Shown one piece after another: positions 1 to 7,924 of a stretch of DNA of 64,000 bases. The DNA is taken from contig CAWFGW010000025.1 of the NCBI GenBank assembly GCA_963815495.1, positions 1 to 64,000 on the forward strand. The letters are read 5' to 3'. How positions within the stretch are numbered: the stretch's first letter is position 1; every line of letters begins with the position of its first letter. Under the pieces are notes generated by a model. That model was given only the letters and a program-made list of their open reading frames with translations, was not told where the DNA came from and did not search any database. The translations under genes were made by a program, and so were the position numbers. Origin of the DNA: CAWFGW01 sp963815495 (lineage in GTDB: Bacteria > Bacteroidota > Bacteroidia > Cytophagales > JAAEPT01).

Positions 1-118
1 TTCATTATTCATTATACATTATACATTATTCATTATTCATTATTCATTATTCATTATTCATTATTCATTATACTTAATACTCTATACTCTATACTCAAAT
101 CTCGCTACTCCATACTCA
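1..118. repeat. 7-bp-phased tandem repeat array
   Basis: The array starts with about eleven units of TTCATTA or TACATTA and continues as units of the form TACTNNN (TACTTAA, TACTCTA, TACTCAA, TACTCAG). The phase stays at 7 bp with one interruption near positions 98-104. It runs right up to the 3' end of dtd, and the last codons of dtd (GAG TAC TGA) lie next to it. Related 7-bp-phased arrays occur at about 41381-41443 and 62143-62227. The array may continue to the left of the window. Confidence 0.85.
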
Positions 119-122
119 ATAC

Positions 123-578
123 TCAGTACTCCCATCCTCTGGAATCCATCACAATCGTTACCGGACCGTCATTCACGAGACTGACTTGCATGTTTGCTCC
201 GAAAACACCTGTTTCCACGGGTTTTCCTAACTCTAAGGATAACAACGAAGTGAATTTTTCATACAAAGGAATCGCGACCTCGGGCTTCGCTGCTTTAATA
301 AATGATGGACGGTTGCCTTTTTTGGTACTCGCATGCAGCGTAAATTGAGAAATTAATAAAATCCCTCCTTTTACATCTTTCACGGAGAGGTTCATTTTCC
401 CTTCTTCATCAGCAAAAATCCGCTGGTTAATGATTTTTGAAGCCATCCACAATAAGTCTTCTTGTTGATCGTGTGCCTCAAACCCCACTAACACAAGTAA
501 TCCCGTTTGGATTTCACCATTCACTTTACCTTCAATTTTTACCGCTGCTTCACTAACTCGCTGTACTACTACTCGCAT
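123..578 (-). CDS. dtd: D-aminoacyl-tRNA deacylase
   Basis: Dtd hydrolyses D-aminoacyl-tRNAs (D-Tyr-tRNA is the classical substrate) and so keeps D-amino acids out of translation; it is a cytosolic homodimer. Family hallmarks visible are the N-terminal MRVVVQRVSEAAV, the GGILLISQFTLHA block that holds the SQFT motif, and the C-terminal part with FGANMQVSLVNDGPVT carrying the cross-subunit NxGPVT-like motif (NDGPVT here). The length of about 151 residues is usual for the family. The ATG at 578 is preferred over an in-frame TTG two codons upstream because it starts directly at the conserved MRVVVQR. The gene is divergent from the membrane-protein gene at 640, with 61 bp between them. Confidence 0.95.
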   Translation of the reverse strand: MRVVVQRVSEAAVKIEGKVNGEIQTGLLVLVGFEAHDQQEDLLWMASKIINQRIFADEEGKMNLSVKDVKGGILLISQFTLHASTKKGNRPSFIKAAKPEVAIPLYEKFTSLLSLELGKPVETGVFGANMQVSLVNDGPVTIVMDSRGWEY

Positions 579-639
579 TGTCAACTATTCGTTAAATTGC
601 TCAAAATATGAGCGGAAACTATAATTCTATAAAGTTAAG

Positions 640-1818
640 ATGACTCTTCCCTTTTCCAAACCCTATCCAGAACTTGTCATCACGGTAGCAGTGTTTGTTA
701 TGGCCTTGGTTTTTTTTAACTTTTCACAACCACATATTTCCTACGAATCGGAACCGCTGTTGGATGCTCACCAATATGCAAAAGGCTATTTGTTTTTTAA
801 TAAAGACCTCTCCCACTATAGTGTTAAATTCCCATACAACACCCGCATTGGCATTCCTTTTTTAGCTACCCAAGTGAGTAAGGACGATTTAATTCTCAAC
901 TTTAAATTGGTGAATAGTTTACTGTTGTTATTAGCCATTCCTTTTTTGTTTGAAACAATGAAACGGTTACACCTACCTAAGGTCACTCGATATGTCTTTT
1001 GGTTTTTTATACTTTTTCACTGGTTAGGTCCTGTTCGCTATCTTCACCATGAGCCCATTCAAGTAGACAGTGCTTGTTATCTTATTTATGGATTATTTTG
1101 CTGGATCCTTGTTTCCAAAAAGTACCGTTGGGTGTATTTTGTAACCCTCTTATCCGTGTTATTTAAGGAGTCATTGTTTCCTTTTTTGTTAGTGACTTCC
1201 GCCTTCTTTTTTTACAACAAGCAGAAAACCGAAAGCTTTCATTTTTTCATCAGCTTCTTAGTCGGTTTATTCGTCTTGTATGGTCTTCGTTATTTTTTCC
1301 CTCCAGTTATAGAACACTGGCAGCACCATGGTGCGATTACTATTTTAAGAATATTTAAAATGATTCTTTTAAGTCCTACTATTCTCATCCGATGGTTTGC
1401 TTCCATTGTAGTCACCTTTGGATTTTTGCTCGTCTTTAAGAACTATTCTAAAAAAATTTACACGAAACTATCAGCTTGGCTTTTGGGTACAGCGCTATTA
1501 TTAGGACTAATTGCAGGCGGTGACCACAGCCGATTAATTTTTACAGGAATCCCCTTTCTGCTACTTTTCTTCCATGACTTTCCCTTAACAAAAAAAGAAG
1601 GCATGTTCTTCACTGTTTTCTCGCTTCCTTTCTTTCACCTATTCAGTACTATCCCCGATCTCACAGCTGGCTCCGTTTACGACAGTTGGCATCCCGAATA
1701 TGCTCCGTGGCAATTGTTAATGCTTGCTTTCGGCTATACAGGTGTTTGTTATTTCTTATGGAAAGTGTTTTCAAAAATGGAGTTTACTCTTCCCAGGTGG
1801 CTTCACAAAAGACTTTAA
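640..1818 (+). CDS. multi-pass membrane protein of unknown function
   Basis: The 392-residue protein has about ten hydrophobic segments, the first at residues 12-28, and many Phe, Trp and Leu residues. The loop after segment 1 (ESEPLLDAHQYAKGY) is acidic, and a further loop carries GPVRYLHHEPIQVDSA. The overall form resembles GT-C-fold glycosyltransferases or related uncharacterised membrane proteins of Bacteroidota, but I see no motif that proves a glycosyltransferase. The 3' end overlaps the tail of the convergent lipoprotein gene by 35 bp, so no separate terminator fits between them. I do not recognise the family with certainty. Confidence 0.7.
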   Translation: MTLPFSKPYPELVITVAVFVMALVFFNFSQPHISYESEPLLDAHQYAKGYLFFNKDLSHYSVKFPYNTRIGIPFLATQVSKDDLILNFKLVNSLLLLLAIPFLFETMKRLHLPKVTRYVFWFFILFHWLGPVRYLHHEPIQVDSACYLIYGLFCWILVSKKYRWVYFVTLLSVLFKESLFPFLLVTSAFFFYNKQKTESFHFFISFLVGLFVLYGLRYFFPPVIEHWQHHGAITILRIFKMILLSPTILIRWFASIVVTFGFLLVFKNYSKKIYTKLSAWLLGTALLLGLIAGGDHSRLIFTGIPFLLLFFHDFPLTKKEGMFFTVFSLPFFHLFSTIPDLTAGSVYDSWHPEYAPWQLLMLAFGYTGVCYFLWKVFSKMEFTLPRWLHKRL

Positions 1819-2395
1819 AAATGCGGTAGCCCGTTTTTGGTACCCAAATCATGTTCAATGAAACCGTTAACTCGTCATTTTTCCACACTTGTTTGCGCTT
1901 CCACATATCCAGCATTTCAAACCGTTCTTTCTTTAAATGACCATCGCCCTCAGTTGGTAAACCATATTGCTCGGTAAGCTGATTGGCTATTTGGTCATAT
2001 TTATTGTGGTAAACATTAATGTTATTGATCTCCCCCACCATAATGCTATCTAATTGTTCTGGAGTCAAGTTTGGTACAATCTTACTCCACTCATACATCA
2101 CTTTTTCAACTTTGTCTGCTTTGGAAAAATAATAGCGCACTTTCAAGGGTAACGTTGCTGAGGCATCACGCATGTATACCTCCGCCTCTTTTGTCAGGTC
2201 ACTTTCATGCAAGGTGCCACCCTGCACTTTTTCATGAGCAACTACTGCAGCTTTTGTTGCTTGTTCAAACCAAAGTTCCGTGTCAAGTTGATCATCAGAG
2301 CAAGAAGAAAAACCAATAACCGTCAATAATATCAAAATTAATTTACAGACTCTTCGCTCTCGCTCTGAGTGACATTTGTTTTTAAGAATGAACAT
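1784..2395 (-). CDS. predicted lipoprotein of unknown function
   Basis: The 203-residue product has a hydrophobic stretch ending in GFSSC followed by SDDQ, which fits a lipobox and lipidation at Cys32. The mature part is rich in charged helices (TPEQLDSIMVGEINNINVY) and has no domain I can name. The ATG follows directly on the TAG of the upstream transporter gene (stop and start are adjacent), which suggests translational coupling in a two-gene unit. Residues 8-16 (CHSERERRV) are encoded by a copy of a dispersed intergenic repeat often translated as CHSERSEES in Bacteroidota, so the N-terminal extension before the signal peptide looks recently acquired. Overlaps the convergent membrane-protein gene by 35 bp. 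Confidence 0.75.
   Translation of the reverse strand: MFILKNKCHSERERRVCKLILILLTVIGFSSCSDDQLDTELWFEQATKAAVVAHEKVQGGTLHESDLTKEAEVYMRDASATLPLKVRYYFSKADKVEKVMYEWSKIVPNLTPEQLDSIMVGEINNINVYHNKYDQIANQLTEQYGLPTEGDGHLKKERFEMLDMWKRKQVWKNDELTVSLNMIWVPKTGYRIFKVFCEATWEE
2347..2374 (-). repeat. dispersed 'GTCAYTCtGAGCG..GCGAAGA' repeat inside a coding region
   Basis: On the minus strand this stretch reads TGTCACTCAGAGCG followed by AGAGCGAAGAGTCT. It is very like the intergenic repeat TGTCATTCTGAGCG/AAGCGAAGAATCT seen in many Bacteroidota genomes. Here it lies in frame within the first codons of the lipoprotein gene. Related sequences built on GTCATTC occur in the island at 15071, 16428, 18687 and 20045. 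Confidence 0.6.
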
Positions 2396-3709
2396 CTACG
2401 CCTCTAATTTTGTGTTATAAATCTGTTTGGAAGGGATTTGTTGCAATAAGAAAAACCCGAGTACAAAGAACAACGCTAACGCTGCTGCAGAATTATTTTG
2501 CGTACCAGTAATTAGTAAGATTAAGCCATAGACAAAAGTTCCCACCGCAGTTGATGATTTTTCTAAGACCTCGTAAAAACTGAAATAAGAAGCATGATCT
2601 TCGGTATCTACAGGCATTAATTTGGAATACGTACTTCGGGAAAGGGATTGCACTCCACCCATCACCGCACCTACAAATACGCCCAGAATATAGAACTCTA
2701 ACTTCATTCCTTCTTTCATGAAAAAGGCAGCAATACATACTCCTATCCAAATCAATAAGGTGATAGAAAGTGAATAGACATTGCCTTTTTTAGCAGAGAT
2801 TTTTGCAAACACATACGCACCACCAATAGCAACAATTTGAAGAATTAAAACTAAAATAATTAACTCGTTCATTTCCATGTTAATGACTTCTTCACCAAAG
2901 ATGGTAGCCATGTACATGACGGTTTGCACGCCCATGTTGTACAAGAAAAAAGCAACTAAAAACTTGCGAAGCAGAGGCAACCTTTTGCTTTCCGCCCACA
3001 CTTTTTTCAGCTCTGAAATACTTTTCGAAAAAATGTTTTCTTTTACTTCCTTCTGAAACACATTGTTTGGCAAACGTGCAAAGGTGATTTGTGCAAACCC
3101 CATCCACCATACGCCTACGCTTAAAAAAGAAATGCGGGCCGCCATACTTTCCTCCATACCCAATGCTTCATGGAAGGTAATCATTGCCAAGTTGGCTACT
3201 AACAAGATCACACTACCGATGTACCCCAATGAAAAACCTTTAGCACTTACTTTATCAAAATGTTCTTCAGTAGCGATTTCAGGTAAAAAAGCATTATAGA
3301 ACACGATACTTCCGGCAAACCCGATAGCCGCTAGCGAAAAAGAAAATATGCCAAGTTCAAGGGTGTCTGATTCAAAGAAATAAAGGGAAATGCACGATAT
3401 ACTGCCCAAATAACAAAAGAACTTCATAAACGAAAGTTTGTTGCCTTTTGTATCTGCAATGGAGGATAGCAAAGGATTTAACAACGCTACTAATAAAAAC
3501 GAAAACGATAAGGTATAGGAATACAACACGGTGTTTTTAACTGTAAACCCTAAAAAATTAACCATATGATCTTTACCACCTGTCACCCCAAAAAAGTAAG
3601 AAGGAAAAACGGCTGTGGATATAGTCAATGAATAGACCGAGTTGGACCAATCGTACATACACCACGCATTAATGGTTCGGGGATTGTTTTTTTCGAGTGC
3701 TGTTTTCAA
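2396..3709 (-). CDS. MFS transporter, UMF1 family
   Basis: This 437-residue major facilitator protein sits in the inner membrane and has about 12 hydrophobic segments. The N-terminal block NAWCMYDWSNSVYSLTI is the signature of the UMF1 (Atg22-like) family. A second conserved block is GAVMGGVQSLSRSTYSKL with the following PVDTEDHASYFSFYEV near residues 350-380. Substrates of bacterial members are mostly unknown; the eukaryotic relative Atg22 exports amino acids from the vacuole. It is the first gene of a pair with the lipoprotein gene, whose ATG follows its TAG without a gap. It is divergent from the TonB receptor gene, with a 214-bp AT-rich spacer in which I see no clear operator. Confidence 0.88.
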   Translation of the reverse strand: MKTALEKNNPRTINAWCMYDWSNSVYSLTISTAVFPSYFFGVTGGKDHMVNFLGFTVKNTVLYSYTLSFSFLLVALLNPLLSSIADTKGNKLSFMKFFCYLGSISCISLYFFESDTLELGIFSFSLAAIGFAGSIVFYNAFLPEIATEEHFDKVSAKGFSLGYIGSVILLVANLAMITFHEALGMEESMAARISFLSVGVWWMGFAQITFARLPNNVFQKEVKENIFSKSISELKKVWAESKRLPLLRKFLVAFFLYNMGVQTVMYMATIFGEEVINMEMNELIILVLILQIVAIGGAYVFAKISAKKGNVYSLSITLLIWIGVCIAAFFMKEGMKLEFYILGVFVGAVMGGVQSLSRSTYSKLMPVDTEDHASYFSFYEVLEKSSTAVGTFVYGLILLITGTQNNSAAALALFFVLGFFLLQQIPSKQIYNTKLEA

Positions 3710-3923
3710 TTTTTTGCTGATTTAAGAACTCAAAGATAAAATAAATTATGAAGGATGGGTTTGCAGATGATATCAAATGCACATACTTTAGTTGATTGAA
3801 AAATTAATGAACTAAAGTGACAGTTGGTAGGATGCTGTTTCGTTTGATCAATTCAATCGATATTAAAGAAGCTTTTTATTTAAAAATAATTAACTTGTTG
3901 TTAGCTATTATCTATTTTAAAAA

Positions 3924-6191
3924 TTGTCAACCAGTTTGAAACAGTTTCTTTTTCTTTTTATTATAGTTTCGTACATCTTTATATTTAGTTGGCAACCAAT
4001 TTATGGGCAAAAAAATACTGCTGAAAATGATTCAATAAATAAATTATTCGATTTAACTATTGAAGAATTAATGAATGTTACGGTTGTTTCTGCTTCCAAA
4101 AAAAACGAACCCACGTTTAATGCTCCGGTAACAATTAGCAGCATCTCAAAAGACGAAATACTTCATTCGGGTGTGACAACCATCCCTGAAGCACTAAGGT
4201 TGGTTCCTGGTGTGTTTGTTACTGAATCTACGAACGGAAATTTTGAAGTTCAGATAAGAGGAATCAATAGTGCCCCACCGGCATCTACACTCTACAATTC
4301 ATCAAACCACATCACGCTGGTGATGATTGACAACAGACCCGTATACAATTATTTCAATGGGGGTACTTTCTGGGAGACATTGCCTATAGGACTTCATGAT
4401 GTAGAACGAATAGAAGTGATTAGAGGCGCTGCTTCTGCTTTATATGGACCAAATGCTGCCGCTGGTGTCATCAATATCATTACCAAAAAACCCACCAAAC
4501 AAGGAACACGAGCCTATTCAAACATCATTATGGGTACTTACAAATCAACGATTAGTAATGCCGCTATCTCCTACAGGAAAAATAACTTTAGCGCGATAGT
4601 ATCTGCTAACTTCCAACATAGGGACCGGACTCAGGAAACTTATTACAACTGGGTCGACAACTCCTATACCGTCAGAGATTCTATTCGTACCCACATTCCG
4701 CAACAAAAAATTTTAAGAGACACAGAATTAAACCCTAATGCAAAAACAGCTTATCCAGATCCTTCAAAAGCTTTGCAAAAACTAGGTTATAATGCCTTTC
4801 TGGAATATAAATTAGCAGATGACAACTATTTAAACCTCACATTTGGTGGTCAAACTTCCGAGGCACATGTGGCTTTTGCAGACAACCTTGCTACTCCACT
4901 TACCTACCGCACATCCACTACCCAATATATCGATGCTAAAATGAAGTTGGGTGGACTCAATATTCTGCTCGCAGATAATTTTGGTACTCAAAACATTGGG
5001 AAAGGACTTACCGGTTATAAACTTGATTTAAACACCTTTGATGCTGTGACTGAATATGATATACATGTAGGGAAACTTTCATTGAAGCCAGGATTAAATT
5101 TCAGACATGCTACTTATGATGACTCCAATTATTGGGATATAGAAAATAGTGATGGCTTTATAAACGGGAAAAAACAGTTACTAAACTATGCAAGTTCCTT
5201 ACGAGCAGAGTATACGATTGCCGACCGTCTAAAACTCGTTGCCGCTACTCGCTTTGATACCTATGATTTTACAGATAAAAAATACTTATCCTATCAATTG
5301 TCCTCGAATTATGCCATTAATAACAACAATATAGTACGTGCGCAATATGCAGTAGCTTACAAGGGGCCTTCATTTTATGACACGTTTAACTCCCAGTCCA
5401 TCCTTATTGACTCCTCTGAAGCTTCACCGAATGTTTATTACGACACTTATGCTGATTTGGAAGGAAGCACTTCTATCGATCAACTACAAATCACTTCCTA
5501 TGAAGTGGGTTATCGGACAAAAATCAACAAGCATTTTCATTTTGAAATAGATGTTTTTTACCAGGAGCTTAAAAACTATATCCTACCCATGAATATTTAT
5601 GGAGTCATCGATTATGAAAATGAAACAATCTCAGCAAAACAAGAAATAATAAACATTGATTTACAATCACAACAACTCGGAAGCACCATAGCCTTAAACT
5701 TTTGTACCGAAAAATTCCAAATTAAACCATTTCTTACTCTTCAGAAAACGTGGTTTAAAAACGCTACAAAATACAGAAGAGATACTTCATCTTTTTCAAA
5801 ACCTGATTTCAATACTAGTTTCCACAACACCTACGATACCATTTCATCCCTTCAACCCAAAGCCTTTGGCGGTCTTTACCTCAACTATTGGCTTTCTTCA
5901 AAATGGAATATCGCTTTAACTACCTATTTCTATTCTAAACACCAATATGACAACATCATGAGTGCCATAACTCGAATTAATGTTGACCCTGAAATTCAAA
6001 AGACCTACACCAACGGTATTGGTACCATAAGCGGTAAAGTGCTCTTCAATTTAAAAGTAGCTTACAAGCCTACTCCTAAAGTGGAATTGTCCCTCTTATT
6101 AAAAAATCTATTGAATCAAGACCAATTTGAATATACACGTACGGATAAAGTTCCATTTATGGCATTCATTGGGGGAAGTGTAAATTTTTAG
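3924..6191 (+). CDS. TonB-dependent outer-membrane receptor
   Basis: This is a 755-residue ligand-gated outer-membrane channel energised by TonB. A hydrophobic signal sequence ends near PIYGQ (residue 29). A short segment LFDLTIEELMNVTVVSASK (41-59) follows, then the plug domain (about 62-180, with ALRLVPGVFV, VEVIRGAASALYGPNAAAG-like VERIEVIRGAASALYGP and GVINIITKK) and a long beta-barrel that ends in a terminal Phe (FIGGSVNF). There is no N-terminal carboxypeptidase-like domain, so it resembles colicin-I/vitamin-type receptors more than SusC. No ATG is available: an in-frame TAA lies directly upstream, so the start must be TTG at 3924 or, with a shorter signal peptide, TTG at 3936. The substrate is unknown; the neighbours give no clue. 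Confidence 0.92.
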   Translation: MSTSLKQFLFLFIIVSYIFIFSWQPIYGQKNTAENDSINKLFDLTIEELMNVTVVSASKKNEPTFNAPVTISSISKDEILHSGVTTIPEALRLVPGVFVTESTNGNFEVQIRGINSAPPASTLYNSSNHITLVMIDNRPVYNYFNGGTFWETLPIGLHDVERIEVIRGAASALYGPNAAAGVINIITKKPTKQGTRAYSNIIMGTYKSTISNAAISYRKNNFSAIVSANFQHRDRTQETYYNWVDNSYTVRDSIRTHIPQQKILRDTELNPNAKTAYPDPSKALQKLGYNAFLEYKLADDNYLNLTFGGQTSEAHVAFADNLATPLTYRTSTTQYIDAKMKLGGLNILLADNFGTQNIGKGLTGYKLDLNTFDAVTEYDIHVGKLSLKPGLNFRHATYDDSNYWDIENSDGFINGKKQLLNYASSLRAEYTIADRLKLVAATRFDTYDFTDKKYLSYQLSSNYAINNNNIVRAQYAVAYKGPSFYDTFNSQSILIDSSEASPNVYYDTYADLEGSTSIDQLQITSYEVGYRTKINKHFHFEIDVFYQELKNYILPMNIYGVIDYENETISAKQEIINIDLQSQQLGSTIALNFCTEKFQIKPFLTLQKTWFKNATKYRRDTSSFSKPDFNTSFHNTYDTISSLQPKAFGGLYLNYWLSSKWNIALTTYFYSKHQYDNIMSAITRINVDPEIQKTYTNGIGTISGKVLFNLKVAYKPTPKVELSLLLKNLLNQDQFEYTRTDKVPFMAFIGGSVNF

Positions 6192-6238
6192 TTTTACCTT
6201 CAAGCTATCTTCCTATTTATAACCCAAATGACAGTTAT

Positions 6239-6688
6239 ATGCCTACTCGTATAATGAAAGCAAAAAAAAGAATCGCTTTAGTAGCTCACGATAACAAAAA
6301 ACCAGAATTAATAGAATGGGTAAACAGAAATATAGACAACCTTACCCAACACACCCTTTTTGCTACGGGAACTACAGGAGGTTTATTAGAGGAAATACTT
6401 AATATACCAATCACTAAATTTCTAAGTGGTCCGTTAGGCGGTGACCAACAGATTGGAGCAGCAATTTCAGAAGGTGAAATTGACATTTTATTTTTCTTTT
6501 GGGATCCTATGGCTGCACAGCCTCACGACCCTGACGTGAAAGCACTTTTACGATTAGGTGCTGTATGGAATATACCCATCGCCTGTGATGGTGCTTCGGC
6601 TGATTTTTTAATTTCATCTCCATTGATGAATCAGGAATATGAGATTGTAATACCTGATTATAGTACTTATTTGAAAAGGGTCATTTAA
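6239..6688 (+). CDS. mgsA: methylglyoxal synthase
   Basis: MgsA converts dihydroxyacetone phosphate to methylglyoxal and phosphate, a bypass of lower glycolysis used under phosphate limitation or sugar overload. The 149-residue product matches the family along its whole length: IALVAHDNKK (His17), ATGTTGGL phosphate loop, GPLGGDQQIGA with the catalytic Asp69, FFFWDPMAAQPHDPDVKALL with Asp89, His96 and Asp99, and ADFLISSP near the end. A second ATG at 6254 (MKAKKRIALVAHD) is also possible. The gene follows the TonB receptor at 47 bp and converges on the YihY gene with 16 bp between them. E. coli has NVATAD where this protein has DGASAD, a modest variation. Confidence 0.95.
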   Translation: MPTRIMKAKKRIALVAHDNKKPELIEWVNRNIDNLTQHTLFATGTTGGLLEEILNIPITKFLSGPLGGDQQIGAAISEGEIDILFFFWDPMAAQPHDPDVKALLRLGAVWNIPIACDGASADFLISSPLMNQEYEIVIPDYSTYLKRVI

Positions 6689-6704
6689 TTAACCACAGAA
6701 ACTA

Positions 6705-7634
6705 TTAAACTTTTTCAGGTTTTTCATGATCCTTTTGCTCATATCGCGTGATTCTTTCAGCATGGTGGGACGGTTTAATATAATATCCATACCTCCTACC
6801 GAAAACCAATGTGAACTCTGCACCAAAAAACACAATGATGCATGAATAGGAGATCCATAATAAAATTAAAATAACTGCACCACTGGCTCCAAAACCTGAA
6901 CTTGGGTCAGAAAAACTCATATATAAGGAGATCAGACTTTTACCTATTGTAAATAAAACGGCTGTGATAAACGAACCCAACCACACCATTTTCCATTTAA
7001 TTTTTACATCGGGCAACACCTTATAAATCGCTGCAAAAAGCACTGTAGTTATCCCGATTGATAGGATGAAATTTGCTACCTGTGAAAAAACAACTAACTC
7101 AGTCCCGAAATGAGACGACAACCAATCGCTTATAATACTAATAATGGCACTGATCACTAAAGACATTAACAATAAAAAGCCGACAACCACCACTATTCCC
7201 AAGGAAGTAAACCGATCCTTTATGACTTCTTTTATACCCGCATCTTCTTTTTTTCTGACGTCCCAAACGTTATTTAAAGCATTTTGCAATTGAATAAACA
7301 TACCTGTTGCTCCGAATAATAGTGTACCAATACCTATTATACTTGAAAGTAACGATTGATCTTCAAACCGAATGCTCGAGAGTATATGTTTTATGTTTTC
7401 ACGGGAATCTTCTCCTAAGAATGACACCAACTCATCAGTCATTTTATTGGTGGTTGTAGCACTGTCTAAGAAAAACCCTAAAATTGATAACGTAATAAGT
7501 AATAAACCAGGCAAAGAAAACACTGCATAATAGGCAACTGCTGCCGCTTTAGTAAAAGGGTCATCTTTCATCCACCCTTTAGAAGTTTCTTTTAATAAGC
7601 TTAATGAATCTCGAAGTTTAAATTTGCCTTCCAT
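6705..7634 (-). CDS. YihY/virulence factor BrkB family membrane protein
   Basis: This is a 309-residue inner-membrane protein with six predicted hydrophobic segments. The conserved family blocks are the N-terminal DPFTKAAAVAYYAVFSLPGLL, GATGMFIQLQNALNNVWDV and the C-terminal ASGAVILILLWISYSCIIVFFGAEF. Some members were once called ribonuclease BN, which is now known to be wrong for this family; the function is still not settled. The last 25 residues are hydrophilic and charged. The 290 bp between its start and the A2M gene hold only AT-rich sequence without a feature I can support. Confidence 0.9.
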   Translation of the reverse strand: MEGKFKLRDSLSLLKETSKGWMKDDPFTKAAAVAYYAVFSLPGLLLITLSILGFFLDSATTTNKMTDELVSFLGEDSRENIKHILSSIRFEDQSLLSSIIGIGTLLFGATGMFIQLQNALNNVWDVRKKEDAGIKEVIKDRFTSLGIVVVVGFLLLMSLVISAIISIISDWLSSHFGTELVVFSQVANFILSIGITTVLFAAIYKVLPDVKIKWKMVWLGSFITAVLFTIGKSLISLYMSFSDPSSGFGASGAVILILLWISYSCIIVFFGAEFTLVFGRRYGYYIKPSHHAERITRYEQKDHEKPEKV

Positions 7635-7924
7635 TTATTACTATTTTAAATCGTTGTTTTATAGCTATCATATTAACTAACCACCATGGTTGCTTATCAA
7701 AAATTATGCTTAGTAATTTTAAGTGATTAGTGACTGCTATAATTGATAATTAGCAAAATTTTAACGAAAAAAGTGTTGACTGTTGGGGAAAAAAAGAAAC
7801 ACTTCAAGAGTAACAATTGGAGGTTTTTTCTGCTAATAATTTTTTTTGAGTTCGACTATTCAACTTCTCACAGTATAATATCTTATATTAATGGTTTCAA
7901 CTGGTACAACATTACAACAAAACT

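Noticed and set aside
1..118. CRISPR array
   Set aside because: The repeats are 7 bp without spacers, and no cas gene is in the window.
2071..2319. 82-codon open frame on the plus strand inside the lipoprotein gene
   Set aside because: It is antisense to a gene with a convincing signal peptide and has a Leu/His-rich composition typical of a shadow frame.
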